64,000 bases of DNA from B16-G9 sp964400655 (lineage in GTDB: Bacteria; Bacteroidota; Bacteroidia; Bacteroidales; F082), in NCBI GenBank assembly GCA_964400655.1, contig CAYNVN010000162.1:10660-74659 (forward strand), given 5' to 3'. Below are positions 55,079 to 63,733 of the stretch, in pieces. Below the pieces are notes generated by a model that was not told where the DNA came from, ran no database searches, and saw only the letters and a program-made list of their open reading frames with translations. Every line of letters begins with the position of its first letter. Position 1 is the first letter of the stretch. Position numbers and translations under genes: made by a program.

Positions 55079-55879
55079 GTGATGGGAAAAATTATAACCT
55101 TCTGGCGATACTCTGTTGACTTTTTGAAACATGGTGAGTTTCACTACTTTTTATCCTCGATAAAGTATATGATTACGGGTAAACCCACCCGGCGGGCGGC
55201 GCTTTACACAAGCTCACTGGGAAAATTTGCGGTACGTGCCGGAACACTTGATTTCCAGTTTGGCAATTATGCCTACGAATGGGGCGTTAAAAAGTTTGTT
55301 TATAAAAACATTAAAAACTATAACAAGTTCCTCGACATTGGTGCCAATATAGGAACCTACTCCATTCTCTTTGCCAAAGAAGGGCTTAAAGGATGTGCCT
55401 TCGAACCGGTTGCAACCAACTTTAATGCCTTATCGGAAAACATCAAACTTAACAATATTGAGCAACAGGTTAAACTCCTTAACGTAGCTTTGGGAAAATA
55501 CGAACATTCCGACGTTTTTACCTTTGTACCCGATAACACCGGTGCCTCTCATTTAAAAAGCATCGAAAACAAGGATGTTAAAGACGGCGGCGAAACCGAA
55601 GTTAAAGTAGTTACGCTGGACTCGGTTATTGACCAATGCAACTTTGATGCGGATAAAGACCGTGTTTTTATTAAAATTGATGTTGAAGGTATGGAGACCA
55701 ATGTGCTTGAAGGTGCTAAAAATTTCCTCAGCACTTTTCCCGAAATAATGATTGTGATGGAATCGGTACACTCCGGAAAAGAATACCTTGCTAACCTTTT
55801 AAAAAACATCGACAACAGCTTTGAAATCCTTGAAGTTGACGATCTAAATATGGGCGCGGTTAAAACCCGAAAGCGTTAA
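55079..55879 (+). CDS. FkbM-family SAM-dependent methyltransferase
   Basis: The 266-residue protein has the FkbM signature: SAM-binding DIGANIGTYSI, acidic FEP (CAFEPV), and the late IKIDVEGMETNVLEGA. FkbM methyltransferases usually O-methylate sugars or polyketides; in this locus a sugar hydroxyl is the likely target. The start may be GTG 55079 or the adjacent ATG 55082. A 154-base gap containing an 8-bp inverted repeat follows. Confidence 0.9.
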   Translation: MMGKIITFWRYSVDFLKHGEFHYFLSSIKYMITGKPTRRAALYTSSLGKFAVRAGTLDFQFGNYAYEWGVKKFVYKNIKNYNKFLDIGANIGTYSILFAKEGLKGCAFEPVATNFNALSENIKLNNIEQQVKLLNVALGKYEHSDVFTFVPDNTGASHLKSIENKDVKDGGETEVKVVTLDSVIDQCNFDADKDRVFIKIDVEGMETNVLEGAKNFLSTFPEIMIVMESVHSGKEYLANLLKNIDNSFEILEVDDLNMGAVKTRKR

Positions 55880-55993
55880 AGAATTTCAGGTTCTAAGGCT
55901 TAAAGTTTGAAAGTGGTGATGTACAGATACTACAAATTTTAACCACTTTAAAGAATAGATGATTTTTAAAGCCCTCCATTAGCATCTGTTTGT

Positions 55994-56001
55994 TATTTTT
56001 G
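55994..56001 (+). promoter_or_regulatory. -7 element before the LTA-synthase-like gene
   Basis: TATTTTTG matches TAnnTTTG 33 bases before the ATG at 56034. It suggests a second transcript inside the EPS locus. Confidence 0.5.
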
Positions 56002-56033
56002 CCGCTTGTTTACCCCGTGCAAAAAATATCTTA

Positions 56034-57896
56034 ATGAAAGATTCCCTCTATTTTCTGTTTAAACAATTTGTTTTCTGGCTGGCAGTTTTTGCACTGGAAC
56101 GATTTATTTTTCTGCTATTCTATTTTAAACTTATCAATGCCGGCCAAATCCCTTTTTCCGAAACGGCTGCTGTTTTTGCACACGCGTTTAAACTTGATGT
56201 AACAACCGCCTCTTATGTCCTAATTATTCCGTTTTTGTTTGAGGTTCTGTCTTTTACACTTAATACTCCGTTTTTCAGAAAACTTACAGCCGCATACAAT
56301 TATACCGTATTGTTAATTTATTTGCTGATATCAGCTGGAGAAATTGGTTTATACGGCGAGTGGAAAACCAAACTCTCGTACAAGGCACTGGTATATTTCA
56401 GAAACCCGTCTGAAGTGTTTAACACCGCTACATCAGGCGAAATCGTTTCGTTTGTATTGCTCGTTTCGGTACAAATGTGGTTTTTTATATGGATTTATAA
56501 CCGTTTTGTAAAAACAAGGTTTGAAAAATCCTTTTCCGGAAAACTGAAAAAAGCTCCTCTCTATTTGGTGGTAGCCGGATTATTGATAATCGGGCTGCGG
56601 GGCGGATTTGGTGCCATCCCCATCACCGCCAGCGATGCCTATTTCTCAAAACACAACATCCTTAATGTTGCTTCGGTAAACAGCGGTTACAACCTTGTTT
56701 TCGGTACCATCGACTATTTTCAGATAAAAGAAAAAAACATCTTTAAAACGCTACCGGTTAGTGAGGCAAATGAAACGGTTAAAAAAATATTTACCGTAAA
56801 AAATGATACTACGGAATCCATATTAAAGATTTCCCGGCCGAATATTATGATTGTTTTGCTTGAAAGCTTTTCGGGCGACTTAATTGAAACGCTGGGCGGA
56901 CGGGCCGATATTGCTCCCGAATTTCACAAACTGGAAACCGACGGGTTGATGTTTACCAACTTTTATGCTACCGGAAACCGTTCACAACAAGCCTTAGGAA
57001 GCTTATTTGCAGGGTTGCCGGCCATTCCGGTTACAACCCTTACCGACCATCCTGAAAAATACAAATCGGTTCCCAGTCTGATTAAAATTTTAAACCGGCA
57101 GGGGTACCATACCTCTTTCTATTTTGGTGGCGACCTGAACTATGGCAACATAAAATCGTATTTAATGTACAATGAGTTTAACAAACTGGTTGACGAAAAC
57201 GATTTCAACTCCAGCCTGCCAAAGGGTCGTCTGGGGTATCACGATCAGTATTTGTTTGATAAATATCATTACGACCTTAATGAAATGAAAAAACCGTTTT
57301 TTTCTACGGTTTTCACACTTAGCTCTCACTCACCTTATGACCAGCCAGGCGACCGGCCGCTAAAAGATATTAAGCTGGAAAAGGACTTTGTAAATGCCGC
57401 ACACTACACCGACCGGTGTCTTGGCAATTTTTTTGATAAAATAAAAAAAGAGAGCTGGTACGACAGTACACTTATACTCATAATGGCCGACCATTCACAC
57501 GTTTCGTATCTTAACCATCCGCTACACACTTTTGAATATCATAAAATTCCGCTGCTTATTACGGGAGGTGCATTAAAAGATTCGTTACGGGGAAAGCATT
57601 ACATTAAAATTACTTCCAATGTAAACATCACCGCCACCCTGCTGCGGCAACTGCATTTACCTTCCGAAAAGTTTAAATGGAGCATGGATATGTTCAATCC
57701 TTACACACCCCGGGTTGCCTATTTTGAGCTCAATCGCGGTTACGGATGGAAACGCCCCGATGGTGAGATTGTTCAGGATATCATAAACAATTATTTCTTT
57801 GTAAAAAAGTGTAAAAACAAACAAGCGTGCCCGAAACTGGAAAAGGAGGGCCGTTCCTATATCCAGGTTCTCTTTGAAGAGTTTATGGACTATTAA
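56034..57896 (+). CDS. LTA synthase-family / sulfatase-fold phosphotransferase
   Basis: The 620-residue protein has five N-terminal transmembrane helices (to about residue 195) and a periplasmic alkaline-phosphatase-superfamily domain. Metal-ligand positions are visible: Glu277 in LLESFSG and the DHSH motif near residue 485. The nucleophile position is Ser317 in GNRSQQALGS, where LtaS-type enzymes carry Thr. Such enzymes transfer phosphoglycerol or phosphoethanolamine to glycans or lipids. In this locus it may decorate the polysaccharide, or it may act on lipid A; donor and acceptor are unknown. Confidence 0.87.
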   Translation: MKDSLYFLFKQFVFWLAVFALERFIFLLFYFKLINAGQIPFSETAAVFAHAFKLDVTTASYVLIIPFLFEVLSFTLNTPFFRKLTAAYNYTVLLIYLLISAGEIGLYGEWKTKLSYKALVYFRNPSEVFNTATSGEIVSFVLLVSVQMWFFIWIYNRFVKTRFEKSFSGKLKKAPLYLVVAGLLIIGLRGGFGAIPITASDAYFSKHNILNVASVNSGYNLVFGTIDYFQIKEKNIFKTLPVSEANETVKKIFTVKNDTTESILKISRPNIMIVLLESFSGDLIETLGGRADIAPEFHKLETDGLMFTNFYATGNRSQQALGSLFAGLPAIPVTTLTDHPEKYKSVPSLIKILNRQGYHTSFYFGGDLNYGNIKSYLMYNEFNKLVDENDFNSSLPKGRLGYHDQYLFDKYHYDLNEMKKPFFSTVFTLSSHSPYDQPGDRPLKDIKLEKDFVNAAHYTDRCLGNFFDKIKKESWYDSTLILIMADHSHVSYLNHPLHTFEYHKIPLLITGGALKDSLRGKHYIKITSNVNITATLLRQLHLPSEKFKWSMDMFNPYTPRVAYFELNRGYGWKRPDGEIVQDIINNYFFVKKCKNKQACPKLEKEGRSYIQVLFEEFMDY

Positions 57897-58011
57897 TAAA
57901 TCATAAACCTAAAACGAATGTCAATAATAATGTAAGCGTATGCCTTGCCTTTCCTGCGCTAAAAACAACCAACACCATAACTCAGCAGCTACATAATAGA
58001 ATTGCTCAAAA

Positions 58012-58027
58012 TAAATTTGTATTTTTG
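58012..58027 (+). promoter_or_regulatory. Two overlapping -7-like elements before the zinc-knuckle methyltransferase
   Basis: TAAATTTG (58012-58019) and TATTTTTG (58020-58027) both match TAnnTTTG. Transcription from either begins downstream of the TTG at 58025 and so supports the ATG at 58079 as the start. Confidence 0.45.
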
Positions 58028-58078
58028 AAATTGCATCAAAGCTTTTTGCGTAACGGTAAAAATCGTACCCAAACCGAT

Positions 58079-58891
58079 ATGAACAATAAAATAAAAAACA
58101 TTATTCCGCGCCGGTTGGGCTTTTGGCTTAAAGAGCTGAAACTGTTTTTCACCGGATTACGTTATGCGGGCAACAAATACTATTGTCCGTTGTGCCGGCA
58201 CGGTTTTAAAACCATGCTTCCTGGCGGATTCGACCTTCCTGTAATTAAAGAGCTGGAGATTGTTGGTGGCGGATACCGGCTTAACAATATTTGTCCCCGC
58301 TGCCAAAGTACCGACCGCGACAGGCTGGTGTTTTTGTATCTGAAACATAAAACCGGTTTTTTTACCAAACCCCAAAAGGTACTGCACGTGGCCCCCGAAC
58401 CCGCCTTGTATAAAGTCTTTAATAAAACTGACAATCTCGATTATACTGCCGGCACCAAATATCAGGAAGGGTTTTATTATAACGACACGCTCCCTTCCAT
58501 CGACCTTACCGCACTGCCTTACGGCGATAATCAATTCGACTTTGTTATTGCCAACCATGTGTTGGAACATATCGAAAACGACCATAAGGCCATGACGGAA
58601 ATATACAGGGTTTTAAAACCCGGCGGACAGGCAATATTGCAGGTTCCCCTCTCCCTGAAACTGGAACAAACCTACGAAGATCCTTCGGTTAAAACGGAAC
58701 AAGAACGGGAAAAACATTTCGGACAATTCGACCACGTTCGCCTTTACGGCCGCGATTATCCCGATAAACTTAAAAATGCAGGGTTTAAAGTTTTAAAACT
58801 TAAACCGGCATCAGGCGACTGGCCTTTGGATGATGTTGAAAAATATGCACTCAATAAAAATGAGTACCTTTACATTGGATTAAAAGCGTGA
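58079..58891 (+). CDS. Class I SAM methyltransferase with N-terminal zinc knuckle
   Basis: I use ATG 58079 (270 residues) rather than the upstream TTG. Residues about 35-85 carry two CxxC pairs (YCPLC and ICPRC), a likely zinc-binding module. The methyltransferase domain follows with a VLHVAPEPA SAM motif in place of the usual GxGxG, NHVLEHIENDHKAM and the YRVLKPGGQ motif. Enzymes of this type in EPS loci commonly methylate sugars. It precedes the TPR/pseudokinase gene by 26 bases, so the two are probably cotranscribed. Confidence 0.85.
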   Translation: MNNKIKNIIPRRLGFWLKELKLFFTGLRYAGNKYYCPLCRHGFKTMLPGGFDLPVIKELEIVGGGYRLNNICPRCQSTDRDRLVFLYLKHKTGFFTKPQKVLHVAPEPALYKVFNKTDNLDYTAGTKYQEGFYYNDTLPSIDLTALPYGDNQFDFVIANHVLEHIENDHKAMTEIYRVLKPGGQAILQVPLSLKLEQTYEDPSVKTEQEREKHFGQFDHVRLYGRDYPDKLKNAGFKVLKLKPASGDWPLDDVEKYALNKNEYLYIGLKA

Positions 58892-58917
58892 CAGAGTAAA
58901 CTTTGGCCATACCCATT

Positions 58918-61311
58918 ATGAGAATAATAAACCGATATTCATTTTTATATTTCACATTTATCTTTTTATTTGCCGGCTGGGGCGTTAAAGCACAAAACAG
59001 TACTCTTGATATTACCTGCAACACCGCACTTGCTGAAGATAATATCGAGTCGGTTTTAAATAATAATGCCGGTGATTATACACCGGAGCAAACCGACAGG
59101 CTGCTCAATATTACCGGCTGCCTCAACAAACTAAACCTTCCTTCGGTTACCATCAGTTTGTTAACCGGTAAGCGATTTATAAACAACCCAAACAGTCTGT
59201 CGGACAGACAAAAAAGCCAACGATGTTTCAGACTTGCCGAGGCATGGCAACAAACCGGCAATTATAAAGAAGCTAAAAAGTGTTACAAAGAAATCATCGG
59301 TATGCAAAGCAACCAAACCGGTTCCGGTATGGTTTTGGAAGCAGGTTTCAGACTGATTGATATTTTCATTCGGGAAAACAAACCGGAAAAAGCCGATCTC
59401 TATCTTAACTTAATTCTGAACATTGTTAAATCCAATCCTGCTGATACAAAAACTAAATGCAGGGCATTGCTTGCCAAAGCAAATGTTTTGAAATTGGAGA
59501 ACAAACTGCCTCAGGCCATTCAAACCTACCGGTATGCCATCGACTCGCTGCCAAACTCTACCACACTTAAAGCAAAACATATGCTTGAACTTGCTACGCT
59601 ATATGTTTCGCTTAACAAAACCGGCGAAGCCGAAAACTTACTTAACAAACTAAATAACGACACGTTACTGTTTCCGGCCGATTATTATATGGTAAAATCA
59701 AAACTGTACCGGAAACGGGGCAACAATAATTTGGCCGCTTTCTATTTTCAAAACCACTTAAAATCCATCAACGATTCGGCTGTTGCGCTGGAATCGGCAA
59801 GGCAAACTTTATTATCAAACAACAAAATGTTCCTGAACCTGATGGCTGCCATCCGGCCTGCTGAAAATTCCGGTTTTTTTAACGGAAACATCTTTACCAT
59901 CATCTTCATTCTTATCACCCTGGTTATCCTTGCCATATTAATTGTAATTATCTATTCGCAACACAAACAGCTAAACAGAAGAAAAACAGAACTCTCAAAG
60001 ATTGAAAACACAAAAAACATTTTACAAAACGAGCGCAAACGCCTTACCGGCATCGAACACGACAAAATAAACACACGCATCGAGCGGCTGCAAACCGAAG
60101 CTAAAAATAAAGAGCTGGCCATTTCGGAACTCAATAAAAAAATAAAAGATTTAAGAAGAGCAGAAAAACTACGGAACAGTGCCAATCTGGATATCGGGTT
60201 CCATATACGGTCGCTGTTATCGAGCATTTTGGGTTTTACGGGTGTGTTTAAAACCGAGTTTGCCAGATTGCGTGAAAAACAGCTTTATCAGTATGCCGAC
60301 ATCATTGAAGAAAACGCCAATCTGATAATGAACATGGTAGAAAGCTATCATGAATACACCAATATTGCCGCCGGAAAAATCACCGCCCATATTAGCAAAA
60401 TCAATGTGGTTAAAACAATTAACAGCGTTGTAAACGAACTTGTACCGCTTGCAAATCAAAAAAACATCAAACTGGTGTTTAACGCCAAAGAGATGCCTTT
60501 GGTAATTGCCGATCAGGAACTTACATCAAAAATCATCAAACAGGCTACGCTGGTGGCGTTAAACAATACCGAAAAAGGATTTGTTATTATCGACATCGAC
60601 CTGGTAAAGAAAGATAAATTTTGTGAGATTAAGATACAAAATACCGGCCACGGATTTGACAAAGCATACCTGAAAAACATTCTCGAACCCTTTAATCGTG
60701 AAGGGTTAAACTATATTCCCGGCTTTACGGGTACAGGTATGGAATATCCGCTAATCAACAAACTGGCCCGGCTGATGAAAGGCAAGGTAACGGTTGACGC
60801 TAAAATTGAACAGGGCATTACCTTTACATTAACACTGCCAGCTACAACAATCTATCAAAAAGATGTTGAGAAAAAAACATCCGAAACGCCAGGCGGGCAG
60901 GTAAACAAAATGCCCTGGGAAGGACTTAACGTACTGGTGGTAGAGGACGATATTATGAATCGGCTGCTCTTTTCAAAAATATTAAAACAGGCTGCCAAAC
61001 TGGTAATTGCCGAAGATGGCGAAAAAGGCCTTGAAGCGATTGGCGACTTTTTTAAAGAGGGCAAAACCTTTGATGTTGTTTTAATGGACATCAACCTGCC
61101 CGACCGGTGGGATGGCATTAAATTAAAAAACCGAATACAGGAGCTGTTTTCTCCTTACCGAAAAATTCCGTTTATTGCCCAAACAGCATACGCCATGCAG
61201 GGCGACCGTGAGAAATTCCTTTCGGAAGGATTTAACGAATACATTTCCAAACCCATCATTAAAAAGGAGCTTATCAGAGTGGTAATCAAAGCCCTTGATT
61301 CCATTAAATAA
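58918..61311 (+). CDS. TPR-containing degenerate hybrid histidine kinase with intact receiver
   Basis: I place the start at ATG 58918 (797 residues), which begins the signal peptide (to about residue 28, ending VKAQ). An extracytoplasmic TPR region (about 30-300), one transmembrane helix (about 325-348), coiled coil and a HisKA-like segment follow. His429 is present in FHIRSLLSSI, but the usual acidic neighbour is Ile. The ATPase is degraded: the N-box Asn is Val (LVALNNT), G1 reads NTGHGF instead of DTGxGx, and the G2 glycines are lost (GTGMEYPL). The C-terminal receiver is intact (Asp724 in LMDINLP, Lys in YISKP). It probably binds rather than makes phosphate signals. Confidence 0.85.
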   Translation: MRIINRYSFLYFTFIFLFAGWGVKAQNSTLDITCNTALAEDNIESVLNNNAGDYTPEQTDRLLNITGCLNKLNLPSVTISLLTGKRFINNPNSLSDRQKSQRCFRLAEAWQQTGNYKEAKKCYKEIIGMQSNQTGSGMVLEAGFRLIDIFIRENKPEKADLYLNLILNIVKSNPADTKTKCRALLAKANVLKLENKLPQAIQTYRYAIDSLPNSTTLKAKHMLELATLYVSLNKTGEAENLLNKLNNDTLLFPADYYMVKSKLYRKRGNNNLAAFYFQNHLKSINDSAVALESARQTLLSNNKMFLNLMAAIRPAENSGFFNGNIFTIIFILITLVILAILIVIIYSQHKQLNRRKTELSKIENTKNILQNERKRLTGIEHDKINTRIERLQTEAKNKELAISELNKKIKDLRRAEKLRNSANLDIGFHIRSLLSSILGFTGVFKTEFARLREKQLYQYADIIEENANLIMNMVESYHEYTNIAAGKITAHISKINVVKTINSVVNELVPLANQKNIKLVFNAKEMPLVIADQELTSKIIKQATLVALNNTEKGFVIIDIDLVKKDKFCEIKIQNTGHGFDKAYLKNILEPFNREGLNYIPGFTGTGMEYPLINKLARLMKGKVTVDAKIEQGITFTLTLPATTIYQKDVEKKTSETPGGQVNKMPWEGLNVLVVEDDIMNRLLFSKILKQAAKLVIAEDGEKGLEAIGDFFKEGKTFDVVLMDINLPDRWDGIKLKNRIQELFSPYRKIPFIAQTAYAMQGDREKFLSEGFNEYISKPIIKKELIRVVIKALDSIK

Positions 61312-61315
61312 CAGG

Positions 61316-62659
61316 CTATTTCCTGATATCCATCACCTCCAGTTCAATAATCAGTGGCGAATAGGGCGGAATGTTAAAAGCTTTCTTTTCAACACCTTTA
61401 TAGCCCAGTTTTGAAGGGATAATCAATTTTGCTTTCCCGCCTTTTCTCATCAGGGGCAGTGCCTCTTCCCAGCCCTGAATTACCGCACCCGAACCCAATA
61501 CAAACATAAAAGGGCGGCCGTCGTCGTACGTGGAAAACAGTTTTTCATCATCGGTATTATAAAGGGTGTAGTGAACCGACAGGGTATTCCCTTCTTGGGG
61601 GTGAGCCCCTTTTCCCTCTTTTTCAGGCAGGTAATAAAGACCTGATGCAAGCGGTTTAGTGGTGATGTTGTGTTTTTTAACATAAGCGGCTATCTTGCCC
61701 GGCTCAGCCTGTTTTAAGGCCTCTTTCTCTCTCTTTTTACGGTTGGCAATTTTTTTGCGAATCTTTTCAACCTCTTCTTTGGTTTTTAGTTTATCAAGTT
61801 TTACCTCATAAATAATGGTAGAAAAAGCGGGTACTGCACCGTTGTTTCCATCGGCTCCGACTCCAATTTTCGACGGTACAATTAGTCTGGCTTTTTCACC
61901 CTCTTTCATCATGCCAAGCCCTTCCATCAGCCCCTCGGTATCAAAAGGTTTACCATATTCAATAAAAATCGGATCGTCTTTATAATTATCAAACAGCACA
62001 TAATCAACCCCAACAGCTTCCACATGAAGGTAAACCTGGCACATTTCACCCGCTTTGGGTTTTCGTCCATACCCCTTTTGTAAAGTTTTGTAATAGAGTC
62101 CTGAAGCAAGTGGTTTTTCGGTAATATTGTTCTCTTTAAGATATTTGTTCAGTGTCTGCTCCTGTTTCAGTTGTTTTTGTAACAATTCCTGTTTTTTCCG
62201 TTGCTTATACTGCTCTGCCGTTAACACCTTCTCCATTTTAATATCAAAATACATGGGTTCGCCCGCAGTAACAAAATCTGGAAGCTTTTTCATGTTGGCC
62301 GTTTTGTAAAAAAACGAATCGGCAACCACTGCAAAGGTAAACGAATCGCCCGGAGCCATTAATTTCATGCCGTCGTAAATATCTCCTTCGAACATCGGTT
62401 TAATTATGGGAAATTCAAATTTTTCCTGAAGGTTTTTGCTGTCGAACAAAACAGTATCTTTTAAATAATACTTCATCTTAACGGTTACATAGTCGTTAAA
62501 CTTCGGTTTAAGCGTATCGCCGCTTTTCTGATGCACTTTATACCAAACATTATCGGGACCTTTTGTAAAACCATTAAACTTATTGTTGTTTGTACACGAT
62601 GTAACAACAACCATAAACAGTATTATTACCGTAAAAAACCAAAATCGCTTCATTATCAT
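61316..62659 (-). CDS. Lipoprotein with three FKBP-type prolyl isomerase domains
   Basis: The 447-residue protein has a lipobox (VTSC near residue 22) and three FKBP-like domains (about 35-145, 185-290 and 335-447) separated by charged helical linkers. The third is the most canonical (HYTLYNTDD, FVLGSGAVIQGWEEALPLM, PSKLGYKG, IPPYSPLIIELEVMDI); the first is shorter and lacks several core residues. FKBPs catalyse proline isomerisation and aid folding of exported proteins. The start is ATG 62659 or the ATG at 62653. The gene is convergent with the TPR/pseudokinase gene, four bases apart. Confidence 0.88.
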   Translation of the reverse strand: MIMKRFWFFTVIILFMVVVTSCTNNNKFNGFTKGPDNVWYKVHQKSGDTLKPKFNDYVTVKMKYYLKDTVLFDSKNLQEKFEFPIIKPMFEGDIYDGMKLMAPGDSFTFAVVADSFFYKTANMKKLPDFVTAGEPMYFDIKMEKVLTAEQYKQRKKQELLQKQLKQEQTLNKYLKENNITEKPLASGLYYKTLQKGYGRKPKAGEMCQVYLHVEAVGVDYVLFDNYKDDPIFIEYGKPFDTEGLMEGLGMMKEGEKARLIVPSKIGVGADGNNGAVPAFSTIIYEVKLDKLKTKEEVEKIRKKIANRKKREKEALKQAEPGKIAAYVKKHNITTKPLASGLYYLPEKEGKGAHPQEGNTLSVHYTLYNTDDEKLFSTYDDGRPFMFVLGSGAVIQGWEEALPLMRKGGKAKLIIPSKLGYKGVEKKAFNIPPYSPLIIELEVMDIRK

Positions 62660-62719
62660 ATTATTTAAAAACGTTCATATTTGCTGTTATTTTAACCGCT
62701 CAACAGTTGAAAACCAAAA

Positions 62720-62755
62720 GAGGATGTTTAAAACAAATATTAAACATCCTCTTTT
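62720..62755. terminator. Perfect 12-bp stem-loop between the FKBP genes
   Basis: The arms GAGGATGTTTAA (62720-62731) and TTAAACATCCTC (62740-62751) pair fully around an 8-nt loop, with TTTT on the minus-strand side and TTTTTATTT on the plus-strand side. It starts 22 bases after the stop of the gene at 62774 and should terminate its transcript. Confidence 0.85.
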
Positions 62756-62773
62756 TATTTGGTTATGTAAAAT

Positions 62774-63682
62774 CTATTTACTGTTTTCGCTACCGAAATC
62801 AATTAACTCGACTTCAAACACCAAAGGCGAATAGGGAGGAATGATTCCGCCGGCTCCTCTGCTACCATATCCCAATTTGGAAGGGAATATCAGTTTGGCT
62901 TTGGTCCCTTTATTTAACAAAGCAATTCCTTCGTCCCAGCCTTTAATTACACGTCCGGCACCCAGTTCAAACTCAAAAGGCTGACCTCTGTCAACCGAGC
63001 TGTCGAATTTGGTACCATCCAGTAAATAACCGGTATAATGTACTTTAACTTTATCACCTTTTTTAGGTTTTGGACCACTGCCATCTTTAATAATTACCAC
63101 AAATAACGAATCTGCCGTAGGTTTAACGGTAATGTTATTGTCGGCAAGGTACTTGTTCAGTTTTGCTGTTTCTTCCATTTTATCTTTCATAATTTTTTCC
63201 TGCGCTGCTTTGGCTTCTGCTTCATCAGCGGCTTTTTTTTCTTCCTGTGACTGTATATTTAACAACTTAACATCAAAATAGATAACCTTAACACCTTCCA
63301 AACCGGGAGGGAGTTTTTTAAATCTGAATAGTTTTTGGAAAACCGAATCGGCATTACATTTAAATGTGGCGCTGTCGCCCTTGTGCATCATGGCAAGTCC
63401 TTCATAAATATCGGCCTGGTGAACCGATTTAAGCAACGGTAACTCCATGGGACGAGGCATGTTGTTGCTGTTATACAAAACCGAATCGGGAGTACGGTAA
63501 ATCATTTCTACGGTTAGCCAATCGTTTTCCACCGGAGTTTTACCACTGTCGGACTTTTCGTAAAATTTGTATTCCAGACCATCTTTTGTTGTTTGCCACT
63601 TACCGGTTTGCTTTTCGCAGGAGGTAAAAAACAGTGCAGTAATCATTGTTGCTGCAACCCATAAAATCAAATTGTTTTTCAT
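62774..63682 (-). CDS. Lipoprotein with two FKBP-type prolyl isomerase domains
   Basis: The 302-residue protein has a lipobox (FTSC at about residues 18-21) and two FKBP-like domains (about 35-145 and 195-300). The second is complete and canonical (VKVHYTGYLLDGTKFDSS, FELGAGRVIKGWDEG, IPPYSPLVFEVELIDF); the first has lost much of the active-site pattern. It shares the domain plan and linker style of the three-domain neighbour, so the two probably arose by duplication. GldI of gliding Bacteroidota is an FKBP lipoprotein of this general kind, but I cannot say which gene here is equivalent. Confidence 0.9.
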   Translation of the reverse strand: MKNNLILWVAATMITALFFTSCEKQTGKWQTTKDGLEYKFYEKSDSGKTPVENDWLTVEMIYRTPDSVLYNSNNMPRPMELPLLKSVHQADIYEGLAMMHKGDSATFKCNADSVFQKLFRFKKLPPGLEGVKVIYFDVKLLNIQSQEEKKAADEAEAKAAQEKIMKDKMEETAKLNKYLADNNITVKPTADSLFVVIIKDGSGPKPKKGDKVKVHYTGYLLDGTKFDSSVDRGQPFEFELGAGRVIKGWDEGIALLNKGTKAKLIFPSKLGYGSRGAGGIIPPYSPLVFEVELIDFGSENSK

Positions 63683-63733
63683 TATTTTAAAATTTTAATA
63701 CACGACAGGTTAACAATCAACCTGCCAAAATAG

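Larger units (their letters stand above)
39224..58891 (+). other. Exopolysaccharide biosynthesis and export locus
   Basis: Sixteen same-strand genes with mostly 0-35 base gaps encode an initiating sugar transferase, chain-length/export proteins, a flippase, a polymerase or ligase, six glycosyltransferases, an acyltransferase, two methyltransferases and an LTA-synthase-like enzyme. This is the content of a Wzx/Wzy-dependent pathway. Larger gaps at 40809-40925, 55880-56033 and 57897-58078 mark possible internal promoters. A Wza-type export protein with SLBB domains and sugar-nucleotide synthesis genes are missing from the locus. Confidence 0.85.

Noticed and set aside
55910..55949. Inverted repeat AAAGTGGT/ACCACTTT in the gap after the FkbM gene
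   Set aside because: The loop is 24 bases and no T-run follows; it could be chance in A/T-rich sequence.
58025..58078. TTG start extending the zinc-knuckle methyltransferase by 18 residues
   Set aside because: The TTG overlaps the -7-like box TATTTTTG, and the extension adds no conserved sequence; ATG 58079 is preferred.
58903..58917. TTG start for the TPR/pseudokinase gene
   Set aside because: ATG 58918 directly begins the signal peptide; the five extra residues have no support.
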